NCBI RefSeq assembly: GCF_036884845.1
Contig: NZ_CP145732.1
Coordinates: 4,588,001 to 4,652,000, forward strand
Direction: 5' to 3'
From: Pseudomonas sp. MAG733B
Lineage (GTDB): Bacteria > Pseudomonadota > Gammaproteobacteria > Pseudomonadales > Pseudomonadaceae
DNA: 64,000 nucleotides
A program made the translations under genes and the position numbers. The notes beneath the pieces were generated by a model that did not search any database, had not been told where the DNA came from, and saw only the letters and a list, made by a program, of their open reading frames with translations. Of the stretch, positions 17,354 to 27,798 are shown one piece after another (position 1 is the stretch's first letter; every line of letters starts with the position of its first letter).

Positions 17354-19003
17354 TCACAGCGCCATGTCGGCCGACGCATTGTCCTTTACGGGTCGGGTCG
17401 CTTCTTTTTCAACATCCGGCGTGGCGACCTGGCTGATCGCCGGTGGCGGCATCAGTTCCAGCACCTTGGCGGTGTAGGCCCACTCCTGCGCCACTTTTTC
17501 CGGATCGTCATTGAGCTGGGTGCCGTAGCTTGGCAGGATCTGGTGGAGTTTCTCCTGCCATGCCGGCGTCGCGACTTTGTCTTTGAAGACCTTCTGCAGC
17601 AGGCTCACCATGATCGGGACGGCGGTCGACGCGCCGGGGGATGCACCCAGCAACCCGGCAATGGTGCCGTCCTGGGACGTGACAATCTCGGTGCCCAGTT
17701 TCAGGACGCCACCGGCCGCTTCGTCACGCTTGATCACCTGTACGCGCTGGCCTGCCTGCCACAGACGCCAATCCTCGGCTTTGGCGTTGGGAAAGTATTC
17801 CTTCAAGGCATTGATACGATCCGCGTCCGACAGCATCAGTTGACCCGCGAGGTACTGGACCAATGGATACTGCTTGATGCCAACGCGGGTCATCGGCCAC
17901 GCATTGTCTGTGGTGGTGGTACTCAACAGGTCGAGATAAGAACCCTGCTTGAGAAACTTGGTGCTGAAGGTGGCGAACGGGCCAAACAGGATCAGGCGCT
18001 TGCCGTCGAGCACGCGGGTGTCCAGATGCGGAACCGACATCGGTGGCGCGCCCACTGAAGCCTGGCCATAGGCCTTGGCGAGATGGCGCTCGGTAATGGC
18101 CGGATTTTCCGTGACCAGGAATGAGCCGCCCACCGGAAAGCCTGCGTATTCCCTGGCCTCGGGAATCCCCGACTTCTGCAACAGTTTCAGCGCACCACCG
18201 CCCGCACCAATGAACAGGAACCGGGCGTCGGTGACGGTTTCGCTACCATCCTTGAGGTTTTTGTAGCTGACGCGCCAACTACCGTCGTTGTTATGGGTGA
18301 TGTCCTGCACTTCGCTCGACAACTTCAGGGCAAAACCGGGAGAGGTTTGCAGGTAACCGACCAGTTGCCGGGTTACTTCGCCAAAATTCACGTCGGTGCC
18401 ATTGGGGTTCCACGTGGCGGCGATTTTCTGCTTCGGATCACGCCCTTCTATCATCAGCGGAACCCATTTCTTGATGACAGCCGGGTCTTCGGAGTACTGC
18501 ATGCCGCGGAACAACGGGCTGGCCTGCAACGCCTCATAACGCTTTTTCAGAAAGCGCACGTTGTCCTCGCCCCAGACGAAGCTCATGTGCGGCGTGGAAT
18601 TGATAAACGAGCGCGGATTCTTCAACACGCCTTGCCTGACCTGCCAGGCCCAGAATTGCCGGGTCAGCTGGAAGCCTTCATTGACTTCAACAGCCTTGTT
18701 GATCGTGACTTTTCCGTTCTCGTCCTGCGGCGTGTAATTCAACTCGGCCAGAGCCGAATGGCCTGTACCCGCGTTGTTCCAGCCATTGGAGCTTTCCAGA
18801 GCGACACCGTCGAGACGCTCGACCATTTCCATGGAAAGCCCCGGCTCGAGCTCATGCAGCCAGACGCCCAAAGTCGCACTCATGATGCCGCCGCCGATCA
18901 GCAGTACATCGACTTTTTTGGCCTCTTCGGCCTGCGCATGCACAGCGCCAAATGACAGGGTTAAACCGGCAAGGACGTGTTTCAATTTTCTCATGTTCAT
19001 CAT
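17354..19003 (-). CDS. mqo: Malate:quinone oxidoreductase
   Basis: 549 residues from ATG 19003 (GAGAG 6 bases upstream). Oxidises L-malate to oxaloacetate and passes electrons to quinone at the membrane, an FAD enzyme of the TCA cycle used by Pseudomonas beside or instead of NAD malate dehydrogenase. The FAD fingerprint [20 protein letters not shown], the [20 protein letters not shown] block and the GASPGAST segment near the C-terminus are diagnostic. The N-terminal stretch ([17 protein letters not shown]) looks like a signal or membrane leader, a feature of one of the Pseudomonas mqo paralogues. Monocistronic. Confidence 0.95.
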   Translation of the reverse strand: MMNMRKLKHVLAGLTLSFGAVHAQAEEAKKVDVLLIGGGIMSATLGVWLHELEPGLSMEMVERLDGVALESSNGWNNAGTGHSALAELNYTPQDENGKVTINKAVEVNEGFQLTRQFWAWQVRQGVLKNPRSFINSTPHMSFVWGEDNVRFLKKRYEALQASPLFRGMQYSEDPAVIKKWVPLMIEGRDPKQKIAATWNPNGTDVNFGEVTRQLVGYLQTSPGFALKLSSEVQDITHNNDGSWRVSYKNLKDGSETVTDARFLFIGAGGGALKLLQKSGIPEAREYAGFPVGGSFLVTENPAITERHLAKAYGQASVGAPPMSVPHLDTRVLDGKRLILFGPFATFSTKFLKQGSYLDLLSTTTTDNAWPMTRVGIKQYPLVQYLAGQLMLSDADRINALKEYFPNAKAEDWRLWQAGQRVQVIKRDEAAGGVLKLGTEIVTSQDGTIAGLLGASPGASTAVPIMVSLLQKVFKDKVATPAWQEKLHQILPSYGTQLNDDPEKVAQEWAYTAKVLELMPPPAISQVATPDVEKEATRPVKDNASADMAL

Positions 19004-19233
19004 GTGATTCTCTCGCGAATTCACGGTCATCCCTGCCGCTCGGTTGGCTCTCTCGTTGGTGGTAGGTGGGTAAAACCTGACGGGAAACTTCGAGATCAAG
19101 CATCACGTGAATCGGATTTGCCCCCACGCTCGACACCCCGATGAACATCAGGGTAACGAGGATCAAGCGACCCTGTGGGGGTGTTTACTTCTTTTTTGTG
19201 CCAAAGTGCATTTAATTACGGCCAACCCTGCCG

Positions 19234-20160
19234 TTAATCGTAAAACGCCTCGACCGAAACACGACTGCCAACAAAAAAACTGTCGGCAACCAGTCGCAGC
19301 GGCTGGAGGTCGAGGTCACTGGCCTGATCGCCGATCAGCTGTTGAAAGTGTCGATACACCGCCGCGTACTCGCCCTCTTCCGATACGGTCTGGCGCACGC
19401 CGTCGATGCTCAACAACGCGCCACCGTTGTCCAGTCGCAGGACGCCTTCGGCGCAGCGAATCTCGATGCTCCAGAGTTCGTCGTGACCATGGTCGAAATC
19501 GAATTCGGCGCGGACGTCGAGGTGGCGTGCGTCAGACATTTTGATGGAAGCGGCAATCGGTGACTGGCAGTTGCTCGGGACGCGCAGTTCGGCGGACTCG
19601 ACAAACAGCGGCAGCGCCAGCAGATGGGTTGCAATCGACAAGGCATTGATGCCCGGATCGAAGACGCCCAGGCCGCCGGGTTGCCAGATCCACGCCTGGC
19701 CGGGGTGCCACTTGCGCACGTCTTCCTTCCAGTCGATCTGTACGCTTTGCACGGTGCGGCTGGCCAGCCAGTCGCGGGCAGCTTCGATGCCGGGCGCGTA
19801 GCGTGAATGCCAGGCGAACAGACCGCTGACGCCTTGCACCTCTGCCTGGCTCACCAACGCAATCGCTTCACCCAGGGTGGCGCACGGTGGTTTTTCTACC
19901 AGTACGTGTTTGCCCGCGGCGAGCGCTTGTTGCACCAAGGCGAATCGCCCTTGCGGCGGCGTGCAAAACGCAATCGCATCGACCTGCGGGCCGTTTTCGA
20001 GCAGCTCGCCAAGGGACTGAAAATTTTCCACCCCGGCGCAGGGCTGCCCTTGCGTGGCGACAGCCACCAACTGGAACGCGGGGTTGGCGTTGATCGCGGG
20101 AACGTGTTGATCCTGGGCAATCTTGCCGTAGCCCACCAGACCGAGACGGATCGGTTGCAT
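19234..20160 (-). CDS. gal: D-galactose 1-dehydrogenase (Gfo/Idh/MocA family)
   Basis: 308 residues from ATG 20160, with GGAGT upstream. Rossmann motif LGLVGYGKIAQDQHVPAI and the family EKP motif (VLVEKPPCAT) with WHSRYAPG and VFDPGINALSIATHL. The sequence closely follows the P. fluorescens galactose dehydrogenase I know, which oxidises D-galactose (also L-arabinose) to the lactone with NAD(P)+ for the De Ley-Doudoroff route. No other galactose genes are in the window. Confidence 0.88.
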   Translation of the reverse strand: MQPIRLGLVGYGKIAQDQHVPAINANPAFQLVAVATQGQPCAGVENFQSLGELLENGPQVDAIAFCTPPQGRFALVQQALAAGKHVLVEKPPCATLGEAIALVSQAEVQGVSGLFAWHSRYAPGIEAARDWLASRTVQSVQIDWKEDVRKWHPGQAWIWQPGGLGVFDPGINALSIATHLLALPLFVESAELRVPSNCQSPIAASIKMSDARHLDVRAEFDFDHGHDELWSIEIRCAEGVLRLDNGGALLSIDGVRQTVSEEGEYAAVYRHFQQLIGDQASDLDLQPLRLVADSFFVGSRVSVEAFYD

Positions 20161-20239
20161 CAATGACTCCTGATTTTTTGTTTTTGGTCAGCGAACTGGC
20201 GAGATTACGTTTGTATCGCGCGGAAGTCATTTTCGCTTT

Positions 20240-20644
20240 TCAATAGTCCGGAAATTCATCCCGATAACACGCCGGTGAACTGGAACCGCCGTATCGATCA
20301 ATCTCATCCTCCAGCCACTGGGCGAGCAAGACGGCATGGTTTTGCAGTGGATCTTTGGCTGTGAAGACCAACGTCAGCGTCACCGTTTCGGCGGACGGCA
20401 AAAGCGCCCACCAATGCGCCGGCTGCGCGGTTAGCTCCAGACGATAGGCTGCGCTGTACCGGGTGAAATCCAGCGCCCCGGTATCGAAAGCGTTCTGTAG
20501 ATCAACCGATGGCGCGACATCGGGTGACCAGTCATCCAAACGCAACGAATCCTTGGGGCAATCTTGCGGCCACAGGCGATCCACCAGAATGCGCCGCCCA
20601 TCCTCAGGCGTGGCAGGCTCGCCGCTACTTTTGCACTGGATCAT
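20240..20644 (-). CDS. DUF488 family protein
   Basis: 134 residues. The family signature is clear: RRILVDRLWPQDC near the N-terminus and VTLTLVFTAKDPLQNHAVLL followed by LAQWLEDE at the C-terminus. DUF488 proteins are small and uncharacterised; some lie in stress or metal loci. It starts 6 bases after the AraC regulator stop, so the two are probably co-transcribed. Confidence 0.8.
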   Translation of the reverse strand: MIQCKSSGEPATPEDGRRILVDRLWPQDCPKDSLRLDDWSPDVAPSVDLQNAFDTGALDFTRYSAAYRLELTAQPAHWWALLPSAETVTLTLVFTAKDPLQNHAVLLAQWLEDEIDRYGGSSSPACYRDEFPDY

Positions 20645-20650
20645 GACTGT

Positions 20651-21463
20651 TCACCCTCTCCACTCGCGCGGGCTGACCCCGGTCTTGCGGCGAAACGCCC
20701 TGGCCAGCGCCGATGGGCTTTCGTAGCCGACTTCTTCGGCGATCAGCGCAATCGGCTTGCCTTCGCGCAAGCGTTTCTGCGCCAGGCTGATGCGCCAGCT
20801 CACCAGATAATCCACCGGTGCCTGCCCCACTACTCGCTTGAAGTGTTCTGCGAAACTGGCGCGGGACATATTGGCCGCCGCTGATAATTCGGCCACGCTC
20901 CAAGGCTTGCCCGGTGCTTCGTGCATGAGGTTCAAGGGGCGTGCCAGGCGCGGATCGGCAAGGCCGGCCATCATGCCCGGCTGTTGATTGCGGCTGGTGA
21001 GGATGTGCCGCAACAACAGGATCACCACCAGTTCGAACAGCCGATCCATCACCGCTTCACGGCCACAGGTGCCCGCGAAAGCTTCGTCGAACAGCCATTG
21101 CAACGTGCTGGCCATGGTGGGGATTTCATCGAGTTTGAGTACCAGATACTCCGGCAATGCCGAAGCGAGTGCATTGCCTGAGCCGCCATCGAAACTCAGC
21201 GATGCGCACACCAGTTGCGTGGCGGACGCCTCTGAAGCGAACAAACGATGGCGATACGGCCGAGGGAAAAAGATCAGCGTCGGCTCGGTCAGTTGCAGCT
21301 CGCGCTCGTCACCCAGCTTCAGCGCGACCTCGCCGGCCTGCAGCAAGTGCACATGCCCGCACACCTGAGTGCCATCGAAGGCGGTCGTGCCGCAAAACGT
21401 GCCGCTGTGGAAGGTGCCGGCATTGACGCCGAAATGCGTAAGCAAGGTGGACAAGCGATCCAT
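20651..21463 (-). CDS. AraC-family transcriptional regulator with N-terminal cupin
   Basis: 270 residues. A cupin-type sensor domain (about 1-170, with CGHVHLLQAGEVALKL) is followed by a double helix-turn-helix (about 170-268: WSVAELSAAANMSRASFAEH and PIALIAEEVGYESPSALARA). It is divergent from the AhpD-like/glutaredoxin pair, a common arrangement, and is probably its regulator. Effector unknown. Confidence 0.88.
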   Translation of the reverse strand: MDRLSTLLTHFGVNAGTFHSGTFCGTTAFDGTQVCGHVHLLQAGEVALKLGDERELQLTEPTLIFFPRPYRHRLFASEASATQLVCASLSFDGGSGNALASALPEYLVLKLDEIPTMASTLQWLFDEAFAGTCGREAVMDRLFELVVILLLRHILTSRNQQPGMMAGLADPRLARPLNLMHEAPGKPWSVAELSAAANMSRASFAEHFKRVVGQAPVDYLVSWRISLAQKRLREGKPIALIAEEVGYESPSALARAFRRKTGVSPREWRG

Positions 21464-21597
21464 GGGTAGGCTCCCGGGAGCAGTTCTGGACGATCTGTCG
21501 CATATCGTCGACGATTTGCATCCAATTGACCAGAGCGAATCACTAGCATGGACTCCGTACCCAGCGCCTGTCGCGCTTGAATCCTCGGAGAGTCACC

Positions 21598-22116
21598 ATG
21601 ACCCGCATTGTCCCTGTCAGCCTCGAACACGCCACCGAAGCCACCCGCCCGTTACTGGAAGGCGTGCAGAAGAAAATCGGTTTCCTGCCCAACGTCTTCC
21701 GCGTGTTGGCTCTCGCCCCCGCCGTGCTGGCCTCGTACCTGCAGAACTCGGCGGCACTGGGCAAGACATCCTTGAGCGCTACGGAGAAGGAAGCGATCTT
21801 CCTCGCCACCTCGCAGGTCAACGGCTGCGATTACTGCCTGGCGGCGCACACGCTGTTTGCCGGCAAGGCCGGGCTCTCCAGCGAGGAAATCCTCAGCGCC
21901 CGTGAAGGACAACTCGACGCCTACGCCCTGCTGGCCAAACAGGTCACCGAAAGCCGCGGACACCTGAGCAGCGATCAGATCGCCGCCGCCCGCGCCGCCG
22001 GGATCAATGACGCGAAGATCATCGAAGTGATCGCCCACGTGGCCTCGCAGACGCTGACCAACTACCTGAACAACGTCGCCCTGACCGATATCGACTTCCC
22101 GGCCATCAACGCCTGA
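21598..22116 (+). CDS. AhpD-like carboxymuconolactone-decarboxylase-family protein
   Basis: 172 residues from ATG 21598 (MTRIVPVSLEHA) behind GGAGAG. The CMD core carries the redox motif CDYCLAAH, the CxxC...H of AhpD-like alkylhydroperoxidase-type proteins. Likely a peroxidase or disulfide reductase in oxidative-stress defence. A glutaredoxin gene follows after 26 bases and may recycle it. Confidence 0.85.
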   Translation: MTRIVPVSLEHATEATRPLLEGVQKKIGFLPNVFRVLALAPAVLASYLQNSAALGKTSLSATEKEAIFLATSQVNGCDYCLAAHTLFAGKAGLSSEEILSAREGQLDAYALLAKQVTESRGHLSSDQIAAARAAGINDAKIIEVIAHVASQTLTNYLNNVALTDIDFPAINA

Positions 22117-22142
22117 TCAACCTCGCTGCGGAGAATACGAGC

Positions 22143-22394
22143 ATGAACACTGTGACCCTTTACACCACTGACACCTGCCCTTACTGCCGCAGCGCCAAAT
22201 CACTGCTGGCCAGCAAAGGCGTGAAAATGCACGAGATCAACATTCAGCGTGAGCCGGGCAAACTTGAGGAAATGCTTGAGCGCAGCGGCCGTCGCAGCGT
22301 GCCGCAGATTTTCATCGGCGACGCGCACATCGGCGGCTTTGATGACCTGGCAAAACTGGATCGCCAGGGTGGGTTGATGTCGATGCTGGCCTGA
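22143..22394 (+). CDS. grxC: Glutaredoxin
   Basis: 83 residues, the usual monothiol/dithiol glutaredoxin length. Active site CPYC at residues 12-15, cis-Pro segment SVPQIFIG and C-terminal GGFDDL glutathione-binding motif. Follows the AhpD-like gene and is probably co-transcribed with it. Confidence 0.92.
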   Translation: MNTVTLYTTDTCPYCRSAKSLLASKGVKMHEINIQREPGKLEEMLERSGRRSVPQIFIGDAHIGGFDDLAKLDRQGGLMSMLA

Positions 22395-22443
22395 GCCTGT
22401 AGGAACGAGCCTGCCTGCTCGATTTCGTGAACAACGCCAAACC

Positions 22444-22534
22444 CTGTGGGAGCGGGCTTGCCCGCGAAGACGTCGGCACATTCAATATTGATGTGACTGA
22501 GCCGACGCTTTCGCGGGCAAGCCCGCTCCCACAG
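22444..22534. repeat. REPIN (REP pair, GTGGGAGCGGGCTTGCCCGCG type)
   Basis: Two REP units in inverted orientation, CTGTGGGAGCGGGCTTGCCC and the complementary GGGCAAGCCCGCTCCCACAG, separated by about 50 bases. It sits between the converging grx and tctA genes and may also act as a terminator or mRNA stabiliser. Confidence 0.92.
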
Positions 22535-22547
22535 TTGTTGTGTACGC

Positions 22548-24056
22548 TCAGTCGTCTTCGTGCAACTTGATCCCACGCTTGTGCAGCAGGTACGGCACCA
22601 ACAGCACCAGCAAGGTCAGGGCCATGAAAACCGCCGAGATCGGTTGGGTGAAAAACACCGTCCAGTCGCCTTCGCTGATGGACAAGGCGTTGCGCAGTTG
22701 CTTCTCGGCCATCGGTCCAAGCAGCATGCCAACGATCACCGGCGCGACGGGGAAGTCGAAGCGGCGCATCAACACCCCGGCCCATCCGATTGCCAGCATC
22801 AGCAGCAGGTCGAAGGAAGAGTGGCGCATGCCGTACACGCCGATGGTGGCGAACACCAGAATGCCGGCGTTCAGGTACGGTCGGGGAATTTGCAGCAGCT
22901 TGACCCACAAGCCCACTAACGGCAGGTTCAGCACCAGCAGGATGACGTTGCCGATGTAAAGCGAAGCCACCAGTGTCCAGACCAGATCGGCGGAGGTTTC
23001 GAACAGCATCGGCCCCGGTTGCAGGTTGTAGTTCTGAAACGCCGCCAACAGGATCGCCGCCGTGGCGGACGTTGGAATGCCGAGGGTCAGCAATGGCACC
23101 AGCGAGCCAGTCGCACTGGCGTTGTTGGCCGCTTCCGGGCCGGCCACACCTTCAATGGCGCCCTCGCCTTTGTTGGCCGAAAACTCTTTCGGATATTTGC
23201 TGAGTTTGCGCTCGGCGGAATAAGACAGGAACGTCGGAATCTCCGCACCACCGGCCGGAATCGAGCCAAACGGAAAGCCGATCAGCGTGCCCCGCAGCCA
23301 GGCCGGCACCGAGCGTTTCCAGTCAGCGCGAGTCATCCACAACGAGGTCAGGCGATGCCGCCCTTCTGCCTGTTCTGATTGATAAAGCAGGCTATACAAG
23401 GCTTCGCCGACCGCAAACAAGCCGACCGCCACCAGCACCACTTCGATGCCGTCTACCAGTTCGGGAACGCCCATGGTGTAACGGGCAATGCCCGAGGTCG
23501 AATCCAGGCCGATCAGGCCGATGGTCAGCCCGATCCCCAGCGAAGCAAAGCCGCGCAGCATTGACGCGCCGAGCACTGCCGACACCGTGGTAAACGACAG
23601 CACCAAAATCGCGAAATACTCGGCCGGGCCAAAATTCAGCGCCAGCCTGGCCACGATTGGCGCGAACAAGGTCAACAGAATCGTCGCGATGGTGCCGGCC
23701 ACGAACGAGCCAATCGCTGCCGTCGCCAGCGCCGGTCCCGCCCGGCCATTGCGCGCCATGCGGTTGCCCTCCAGCGCCGTGACCATGGAGGACGATTCAC
23801 CGGGGGTGTTGAGCAAAATCGAGGTCGTCGAACCGCCGAACTGCGCGCCGTAGTAGATCCCGGCGAACATGATCAGTGCGCCGGTGGGGTCGACCTTGGC
23901 AGTGATCGGCAGCAACAACGCCACCGTCAGCGCTGGCCCGATACCCGGCAAGACGCCAATGGCGGTGCCGAGCAGACAGCCGATGAAACCCCACATCAGA
24001 TTGATCGGCGTCAGCGCTGCGGAAAACCCCATCGCCAGGCTTGCGAGAATGTCCAA
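22548..24056 (-). CDS. tctA: Tripartite tricarboxylate transporter, large membrane subunit TctA
   Basis: 502 residues, about 11-12 helices, full family length. Typical TctA motifs are seen: [15 protein letters not shown] near residue 40, [20 protein letters not shown] and [20 protein letters not shown] with [15 protein letters not shown]. It is the large transport subunit that takes citrate or other tricarboxylates delivered by the periplasmic TctC. Last gene of tctCBA. Confidence 0.95.
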   Translation of the reverse strand: MDILASLAMGFSAALTPINLMWGFIGCLLGTAIGVLPGIGPALTVALLLPITAKVDPTGALIMFAGIYYGAQFGGSTTSILLNTPGESSSMVTALEGNRMARNGRAGPALATAAIGSFVAGTIATILLTLFAPIVARLALNFGPAEYFAILVLSFTTVSAVLGASMLRGFASLGIGLTIGLIGLDSTSGIARYTMGVPELVDGIEVVLVAVGLFAVGEALYSLLYQSEQAEGRHRLTSLWMTRADWKRSVPAWLRGTLIGFPFGSIPAGGAEIPTFLSYSAERKLSKYPKEFSANKGEGAIEGVAGPEAANNASATGSLVPLLTLGIPTSATAAILLAAFQNYNLQPGPMLFETSADLVWTLVASLYIGNVILLVLNLPLVGLWVKLLQIPRPYLNAGILVFATIGVYGMRHSSFDLLLMLAIGWAGVLMRRFDFPVAPVIVGMLLGPMAEKQLRNALSISEGDWTVFFTQPISAVFMALTLLVLLVPYLLHKRGIKLHEDD

Positions 24057-24080
24057 GATGTCGATCTCCTTCGGCCCGAG

Positions 24081-24563
24081 TCAGATCCAGGCGTTGACCA
24101 GCGGCGGCAGGGAAACCCCCAGCCCGGCGTTGAACAGCCAGTAGATCGGCAGGGTCAAGGCAATGCCGATGGCCAGGTCGCGCAGCGGATGACGACTGCC
24201 GAAACCCCGGGCCGCACAGGCAAACAGCAAACCTGCGGCCAGCACAAAGCCGATCAGGTTGATCAGCAACGCCACGCCCACCAACCCGCCGGTCACCCAG
24301 GCCGCACCGGTTTTTCCGCCAGCAATGCCGGGATTGCCGCTGTCCAGTTCACGAAATCCGCCAGTGAACGCCTGATAACTCAGCAACACGCCCACCGCGC
24401 AGAGAAACCCCCCGACCACGTAGGGATAGACGTATGCCGGCAGAATCACGAAGCCCATCTCGGGCGGGAACCGAAAAGCACCCACCGCCAACACGGCGCT
24501 GAGGGCGATCAGGCCAATGCCGATCGCCAGTTGCACCGGCACGACTGCACGCGCGCCGGCCAT
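24081..24563 (-). CDS. tctB: Tripartite tricarboxylate transporter, small membrane subunit TctB
   Basis: 160 residues from ATG 24563 (MAGARAVVPVQL), which begins one base after the tctC stop; the longer upstream frame would overlap tctC and was rejected. Four hydrophobic helices (IGIGLIALSAVLAVGAF, YPYVVGGFLCAVGVLLSY and two more) as usual for TctB. Confidence 0.88.
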   Translation of the reverse strand: MAGARAVVPVQLAIGIGLIALSAVLAVGAFRFPPEMGFVILPAYVYPYVVGGFLCAVGVLLSYQAFTGGFRELDSGNPGIAGGKTGAAWVTGGLVGVALLINLIGFVLAAGLLFACAARGFGSRHPLRDLAIGIALTLPIYWLFNAGLGVSLPPLVNAWI

Positions 24564-24564
24564 T

Positions 24565-25530
24565 TCAGAGCAGTCCGACCTTGACCAGCATCGCGCGCAA
24601 CCGCACGTGTTCTTCATCGACGAATTTGCCGAAGTCATCACCGGTCAGCACGCTTTCGGTCCAGGCATTGATACGGATGTTGTCCTGCCAGACCTTGCTT
24701 TTGCTGGCGGCCAGCACAGCATCGGTCACTTCTTTACGCTGCTCGGGCGTGAGATTCGCAGCGCCGTAGACACCACGCCAGTTGCCGATGACCACGTCGT
24801 AGCCACTTTCCTTGAGGGTGGGCGCGTCGATCTCCGGAACACGCTCAGGGGCACCGATGGCGAGCACGCGGATCTGGCCGTTCTTGATGTATTGACCCAG
24901 TTCGGCATAGCCACCCGTCAGCACTTTGATTTGCCCGCCCAGGGTCTGGGCCACGATTTCACCGCCACCGCCGGTGGCGATGTAATTGACCTTGTTGACT
25001 GGTACGTCCAGCTTGCCGGCCAGTTCGGCGATGCCGATGTGGTCGATCGAGCCCTTGGAGCCACCGCCCCAAGTGATGCTGGAGGGCTTGGCCTTGAAGT
25101 CCTTGATCAGGTCGTCGAGGGTCTTGTACGGAGATTCCTTGCGCACCGCGATCACGTTGTATTCGGTAAACAACCGCGCGATCGGCGTTACGTCCTTCAA
25201 GCTGATTTGCGGTTTGTTCTGTTCGATACCCGCGACCATGATCGCGCCGACCACCAGCAGCGCATTCGGATCGCCCTTGGTGCTGTTGGCAAACTGCGCC
25301 AGCCCCAGCGTGCCACCCGCGCCGCCCTTGTTTTCAAAGGTGACGGCCTTGGCGACATTGGCCTCGATCAGGGCCTTGCCCAACACTCGGGCGGTCTGGT
25401 CGTAGCCACCGCCCACGGAACCGGGGGCCATGAACTTGACGGTGTCCAGCGCCAGCGCAGGTGTGGTGAGTGCAGCAGCGACAAGGCCCACAGCCAGGCT
25501 ATGACCGACGCGACGAAACAAAGCGGACAT
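24565..25530 (-). CDS. tctC: Tripartite tricarboxylate transporter, periplasmic binding protein TctC
   Basis: 321 residues. Signal peptide ending at TTPALALD, then the BUG/TctC fold: KFMAPGSVGGGYDQTARVLG, ENKGGAGGTLG and WGGGSKGSIDHI. Captures citrate-like carboxylates in the periplasm and feeds TctAB. First gene of the operon. No tctDE two-component genes are nearby; a LysR gene lies upstream on the same strand. Confidence 0.93.
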   Translation of the reverse strand: MSALFRRVGHSLAVGLVAAALTTPALALDTVKFMAPGSVGGGYDQTARVLGKALIEANVAKAVTFENKGGAGGTLGLAQFANSTKGDPNALLVVGAIMVAGIEQNKPQISLKDVTPIARLFTEYNVIAVRKESPYKTLDDLIKDFKAKPSSITWGGGSKGSIDHIGIAELAGKLDVPVNKVNYIATGGGGEIVAQTLGGQIKVLTGGYAELGQYIKNGQIRVLAIGAPERVPEIDAPTLKESGYDVVIGNWRGVYGAANLTPEQRKEVTDAVLAASKSKVWQDNIRINAWTESVLTGDDFGKFVDEEHVRLRAMLVKVGLL

Positions 25531-25664
25531 GGTGTATCTCCCTTTAGCATTGTTTTTATGGGTGCCGTTTGCGCGTCGATCAGAGTACGAATTCCTGCTC
25601 GATGAACATTGGCCTGCGCATAAGCGTAGGACAAAGTTGTATCTATGAGGATTTCATCGCGGGA

Positions 25665-26579
25665 TCAGTTGACCGCGCACCGTCTCACTTGCGCACGGAG
25701 CCATTGCAGGCCTTCATCGGCATCGAATCGCGCGTGCCAGCAAGCAATCAGTTCGGGCTCGGGAAACTCAAGCGGAGGGGAATGGCAACTGAGGTTGAAT
25801 ACGTCGGCAAAGGTGCGAGCGATCGGGCTCGGCAAGTTGCAGATGTAGCCGGTTTGCGAGGCAATGACCGGCATCGCCATGAAGTTCTGCACCACCGCAC
25901 CGATGCATCGGCTCAGGGACTTGGCCGCGAGTGTTCGGTCAATGATGTTGCCGCCGCGCTCGTGCATGCTGATGACTACGTGCGGCCGCTCCAGATAGAG
26001 ATCCAGCGGAAAGCGCCCTTCAGGCAAACGCTCTCGCTGCCAGATCAGGGTGAGCAACTGGACGGTCGACAATTGCTCGAAGCGTACCCCCGCACCCAAC
26101 GCTTCGGGGAGGTTGATCATCAGGTCGATGGCCCCACTTTCAAGCATCAATGACAAGGTCCCGGGCTCGGGCAAAGGCACGATTTCAATGACCACCCCCG
26201 GCGCGGCCACGGAAATATGCTGGAGCAGCCGGGGCAGAATCAGGAACTCGACGAAATCCCCTGCCGCAATGCGAAAGGTGCGCTGGGCGTTGGCCGGCGA
26301 AAACAGTTCCCCGCCCTGCAGCACCTGATCGATTTTCTCCAACGCCTCACGCACCGGGCCGATCAATTCGGTGGCCCGTGATGTCGGCAACAGCCCCGCA
26401 CGACCGAGCACGAACAGTTCGTCGCCCAGTCGTTCACGCAAACGGCGCAACGCGTGGCTGACGGCTGACTGGCTCAGCGCCAGGCGTTCACTGGCGCGGG
26501 TGACGCTCTGGGTTTCCCAGAGTGTGATGAACACCACCAGCAGGTTCAGATCGAGGGTACGTATATTAATGTTGTGCAT
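25665..26579 (-). CDS. LysR-family transcriptional regulator
   Basis: 304 residues. N-terminal winged HTH (LDLNLLVVFITLWETQSVTR, ALSQSAVSHALRRL) followed by a LysR substrate-binding domain (FRIAAGDFVEFLILPRLLQH). Divergent from the FMN monooxygenase gene at 26663 across an AT-rich 83-base gap, so it most likely regulates that catabolic operon. Possible binding half sites (ACATTGAATGGTACATATTC) are in that gap. Confidence 0.88.
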   Translation of the reverse strand: MHNINIRTLDLNLLVVFITLWETQSVTRASERLALSQSAVSHALRRLRERLGDELFVLGRAGLLPTSRATELIGPVREALEKIDQVLQGGELFSPANAQRTFRIAAGDFVEFLILPRLLQHISVAAPGVVIEIVPLPEPGTLSLMLESGAIDLMINLPEALGAGVRFEQLSTVQLLTLIWQRERLPEGRFPLDLYLERPHVVISMHERGGNIIDRTLAAKSLSRCIGAVVQNFMAMPVIASQTGYICNLPSPIARTFADVFNLSCHSPPLEFPEPELIACWHARFDADEGLQWLRAQVRRCAVN

Positions 26580-26662
26580 ACATTGAATGGTACATATTCA
26601 TTTTACTCATTGTAAGGCCTTTGATTTAGTGAACCCATCGTTCACCTGTCGGGAGACTCACA

Positions 26663-27730
26663 ATGAATAAAAAAATCCCCCTGAGCATGGGCTGGTTCTG
26701 TCCAACACTGGGCGACACCACTGCGTTCGGTGACCCGAGCCAGGATATTCCGCGCTCGCTGGAGCATTTCGAACGCGTGGCCATCGCCGCCGAAAACGCC
26801 GGGTTCGACTACATGCTGCTTCCGGTCAGTGCGATCTGCTGGGACGCCTGGGTGGTTGCCTCTTACCTGGCGGCGCGTACCACACGCCTGAAAATGCTTG
26901 CGGCGCTCAAGCCCGGCTATATCCATCCGGTTACCCAGGCAAAGATGATCGCGACCTTCGATCAACTGTCCCAGGGCCGCATCTACCTCAATCTGATTGC
27001 CGGCGTCAGCGACAAAGACGCTTACGCTGAAGGCCAGTTTGTGGCCAAAGAAGATCGCTACGATCAGTTACTCGAAGAAGTCGAGCTGATGAAACGCCTG
27101 TGGACCGAGCAAGACGTGGAACACAACGGCAAGTATTTTCAGGTCCATGGTCCGAAAATCATGCCTGCCACGGTCCAGCAGCCGCATCCACCTTTCTTTC
27201 TCGGCGGTGGTTCCGACCAAGCGGCGGAAATTTCGGCCAAGCATTCGTCCGTGCACCTGTTCTGGGGCGATTACCCGGAACGCATTGCCGGGCAGATCAT
27301 CGAGATGCGTGCCCGGGCAGCCAAATATGGCCGCGAAGACGAAATCCGATTCGCCATGCGCCTGCAAATCATCTGCCGCGAAAACGAAGAGGACGCCTGG
27401 GCTGCCGCCGAGGCACTCATCGCCGGGGCAGAAAACTCGGCACTCGCCGCAGCGGTACAGATGGCGGCAAAAAGTAATTCGGTCGCCAGCCAGCGCGCCG
27501 CCGAACTGTCGAAAACCGTCGGCCGCAAGATGACTCCGCACCTGTGGACGGGGATTACCGAAGTCCGTCCCGGCGCAGGCGTCGCGGTGGTGGGCAACCC
27601 TGAGCAAGTCGCCGCACAACTGATGGAGTTCGTCGAGGCCGGTTGCAGCGGCTTCTGCCTGTCGGGTTACCCGCATCACGAGGAAGCCGAGCGCTTTGGC
27701 CGTCTGGTCATGCCCCTGCTCTGCCCTTGA
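26663..27730 (+). CDS. LLM-class FMN-dependent monooxygenase (SsuD-like)
   Basis: 355 residues of the bacterial luciferase-like TIM-barrel family, alkanesulfonate monooxygenase branch: MGWFCPTLGDT start, DYMLLPVSAICWDAWVVASY, KMLAALKPGYIHPVTQAKMI, LNLIAGVSDKD and FFLGGGSDQAAEISAKHS. Such enzymes use reduced FMN and O2 to cleave C-S bonds or oxygenate other substrates. The next gene encodes a flavin reductase, making a two-component monooxygenase. SD GGGAG upstream of ATG 26663. Confidence 0.85.
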   Translation: MNKKIPLSMGWFCPTLGDTTAFGDPSQDIPRSLEHFERVAIAAENAGFDYMLLPVSAICWDAWVVASYLAARTTRLKMLAALKPGYIHPVTQAKMIATFDQLSQGRIYLNLIAGVSDKDAYAEGQFVAKEDRYDQLLEEVELMKRLWTEQDVEHNGKYFQVHGPKIMPATVQQPHPPFFLGGGSDQAAEISAKHSSVHLFWGDYPERIAGQIIEMRARAAKYGREDEIRFAMRLQIICRENEEDAWAAAEALIAGAENSALAAAVQMAAKSNSVASQRAAELSKTVGRKMTPHLWTGITEVRPGAGVAVVGNPEQVAAQLMEFVEAGCSGFCLSGYPHHEEAERFGRLVMPLLCP

Positions 27731-27798
27731 AACGCCCCTTCGTGCAAGAACAACAATAAATTCGCCCTGATCCGTCAGCGGCGATGGAGTACTGGTAC